From Ruminococcus sp. (GTDB lineage Bacteria; Bacillota_A; Clostridia; Oscillospirales; Ruminococcaceae), in assembly GCF_024684275.1 (NCBI RefSeq), contig NZ_JAIKXF010000086.1, forward strand, positions 1 through 6,308: DNA of 6,308 bases, written 5' to 3'. Positions 5,558 through 6,308 of this stretch are shown piece by piece. The notes beneath the pieces are model-generated. The model saw nothing but the letters and a program-made list of their open reading frames with translations, was not told the origin of the DNA and did not search any database. Position 1 is the first letter of the stretch; every line of letters begins with the position of its first letter. Both the position numbers and the translations under genes were made by a program.

Positions 5558-5605
5558 GATACAGCAATGCTATTGGAACAGACGTTCTTTTATTTGACTA
5601 AACCC

Positions 5606-5634
5606 ATTATAGCACGTATTTCCGAGGTTGTCAA
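5606..5634 (-). promoter_or_regulatory. Consensus sigma-A promoter facing the tRNA-Leu fragment
   Basis: On the minus strand TTGACA (5629-5634) and TATAAT (5606-5611) are separated by exactly 17 bases. The predicted start is near 5599, about 44 bases before the anticodon of the fragment. That is the distance expected if a complete tRNA gene once stood here. Confidence 0.82.
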
Positions 5635-5711
5635 GTAGTTTTTTGAAAATATCTGAAGATCTGTGAGAAAGTGTGTCTCTAAGGCTTGACAAAATACCAA
5701 AGAAAAACGTG

Positions 5712-5740
5712 TTGACAATGTGTAACATATGTGATACAAT
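5712..5740 (+). promoter_or_regulatory. Promoter of the toxin-antitoxin operon
   Basis: TTGACA (5712-5717) and TACAAT (5735-5740) are 17 bases apart, with the start predicted near 5747, about 30 bases before the antitoxin ATG. A second TTGACA at 5686-5691 has no matching -10 box. Confidence 0.85.
5722..5737. promoter_or_regulatory. Imperfect palindrome in the toxin-antitoxin promoter (candidate operator)
   Basis: GTAACATATGTGATAC is symmetric at 12 of 16 positions and contains the perfect 8-base palindrome ACATATGT. It fills the spacer and part of the -10 box, the usual place for RelB-type autorepression. Confidence 0.5.
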
Positions 5741-5776
5741 ATGATTGAAAGAATAACGAAAGGTCAGGTGAGCTTT

Positions 5777-6076
5777 ATGGCTAAAACTGATACTATCCAC
5801 ATTCGTGTAAACGAGGAAACCAAGAATAATGCCGAGCAGACACTTGCCATGCTTGGGCTTACAATTTCAGATGCCGTCAATATGCTCCTTTGTCAGGTCA
5901 ACCTCACCGGGAGTCTGCCGTTTCCGGTACAGCTTCCTGCACCTCAGAACGTGATAGTCAACAGCAGAGCTGACATCGAAAGAAAGCTCAATGAAGCAGA
6001 GCAGGATATAGCTGACGGAAACGTCTCTGCCGCTGATGAAGCATTTGCAAGACTGGAGAGCAAATATGCACTATAA
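5777..6076 (+). CDS. RelB/DinJ-family antitoxin
   Basis: This is a 99-residue type II antitoxin. The N-terminus TDTIHIRVNEETKNNAEQ is the ribbon strand and first helix of a RelB/DinJ ribbon-helix-helix DNA-binding fold. It continues with LAMLGLTISDAVNMLL, the second helix, and the family's LPFPVQLP segment near residues 47-54. The acidic, Ala-rich C-terminal half (about 65-99) would wrap and inhibit the toxin. The open frame extends 12 codons upstream to an ATG at 5741. That ATG directly abuts the -10 box and has no ribosome binding site, whereas the ATG at 5777 follows AGGTGA by about five bases. It overlaps the next gene by 11 bases, the usual coupling for these pairs. It probably represses its own promoter. 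Confidence 0.92.
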   Translation: MAKTDTIHIRVNEETKNNAEQTLAMLGLTISDAVNMLLCQVNLTGSLPFPVQLPAPQNVIVNSRADIERKLNEAEQDIADGNVSAADEAFARLESKYAL

Positions 6077-6308
6077 GATACTGGTCACTAAGTCCTTTGA
6101 GTCGGACCTTGACCGCGTTCTGTTGTACATCGCGGGAACGCTGAAAAACAGAAGTGCAGCAGGCAGTCTGCTTAAAAAGGTCAGTGATAATATAACAATG
6201 CTTGATTCATCACCGCTTGCATTTCCTGTATATCCTCATATTTCTAAGGTCAGCTATCGTTTTATCCCAGTCGGGAATTACCTGATTTTTTATCATGTTG
6301 AAGAGGTG
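6066..6308 (+). CDS. RelE/ParE-superfamily toxin (partial, 3' end beyond window)
   Basis: The first 81 residues are visible in an uninterrupted frame that reaches the window end. It starts MHYKILVTKSFESDLDRV, followed by a helical segment (LLYIAGTLKNRSAAGSLLKK) and another ending DNITMLDSSP. Strand pieces VSYRFIPVGNYLIFYHV follow. This is the RelE/ParE fold order: beta strand, two helices, then antiparallel strands with a YxxFY-like pattern. Members either cleave mRNA on the ribosome or inhibit gyrase. The catalytic C-terminal residues lie at or past the edge, so I cannot tell which. The ATG lies inside the end of the antitoxin gene (11-base overlap). Most family members are 90-110 residues, so about 10-25 residues are missing. 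Confidence 0.88.
   Translation, partial: MHYKILVTKSFESDLDRVLLYIAGTLKNRSAAGSLLKKVSDNITMLDSSPLAFPVYPHISKVSYRFIPVGNYLIFYHVEEV

Larger units (their letters stand above)
5449..5599 (-). ncRNA. Predicted orphan transcript carrying a tRNA-Leu 3' half
   Basis: A perfect promoter ends at 5606, and a strong intrinsic terminator ends at 5449 on the same strand. Together they define a transcription unit of about 150 bases with no open reading frame of note. The predicted RNA contains the tRNA-Leu-like 3' half, then a GGGG-AGC-CCCC hairpin, then the terminator. Its first 40 bases can form small hairpins (GAAC-GTCT-GTTC; ATAGC-ATT-GCTGT) but not a tRNA acceptor or D-arm. I recognise no SRP RNA, tmRNA, RNase P or T-box signature. 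Transcription is an inference from the signals alone. Confidence 0.35.

Noticed and set aside
5505..5590. Complete functional tRNA-Leu on the minus strand
   Set aside because: The 3' half matches well, but no 5' acceptor partner for TACCCGC and no D-arm can be found upstream, and the anticodon stem does not pair.
5432..5638. 68-residue plus-strand open frame
   Set aside because: It runs across the terminator, the tRNA-Leu fragment and a promoter, has no Shine-Dalgarno, and no family resemblance.
5570..5800. 76-residue minus-strand open frame
   Set aside because: It overlaps two promoters and the start of the antitoxin gene, without a ribosome binding site or recognisable domain.

Overview
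The window looks like chromosomal DNA from a low-to-moderate GC Firmicute, most likely a Ruminococcus-like member of the Clostridia. The evidence is strong GGAGG-type ribosome binding sites, consensus TTGACA/TATAAT promoters, a poly-Ser segment after the lipobox, and the style of the zinc-uptake proteins. The genus is an inference from protein style; no search was run.

Positions 1-5167 are one leftward (minus-strand) zinc-homeostasis cluster. In transcription order it runs: a strong promoter with a perfect Fur/Zur-type palindrome (5110-5167); a Fur-family regulator, probably Zur (4693-5085); a 100-residue Cys/His-rich membrane protein (4374-4676); a 170-base leader with its own candidate promoter and hairpin; a 534-residue lipoprotein in which a complete ZinT domain is nested inside a ZnuA-type zinc-binding protein, flanked by His-rich loops (2599-4203); a canonical COG0523/CobW GTPase (1484-2590); a divergent second CobW-like GTPase that lacks the CxCC motif and carries a C-terminal YcgQ/DUF1980-like domain (457-1416); and a lipoprotein whose C-terminal part resembles that same domain (1-454, runs off the left edge). 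Spacing is tight (2 to 16 bases) except at the leader and at a 67-base gap holding a hairpin. No permease or ATPase gene (znuB/znuC) is present in the window.

Positions 5168-5776 hold no convincing protein gene but much structure: additional TGATAAT half-sites, two minus-strand intrinsic terminators, a 53-base fragment matching the 3' half of a tRNA-Leu(UAG) from anticodon loop to CCA, and a perfect minus-strand promoter pointing into it. This resembles an integration scar (att site) or a decayed tRNA gene.

Positions 5777-6308 are a rightward type II toxin-antitoxin pair (RelB/DinJ-like antitoxin, RelE/ParE-like toxin, cut by the window edge). It has its own promoter and operator-like repeat, consistent with the edge of an accessory region.

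Proposed joint function of the left block: in zinc shortage Zur leaves its operator, and the cell makes a high-capacity zinc-capturing lipoprotein, GTPases that allocate scarce metal, and accessory surface or membrane proteins.
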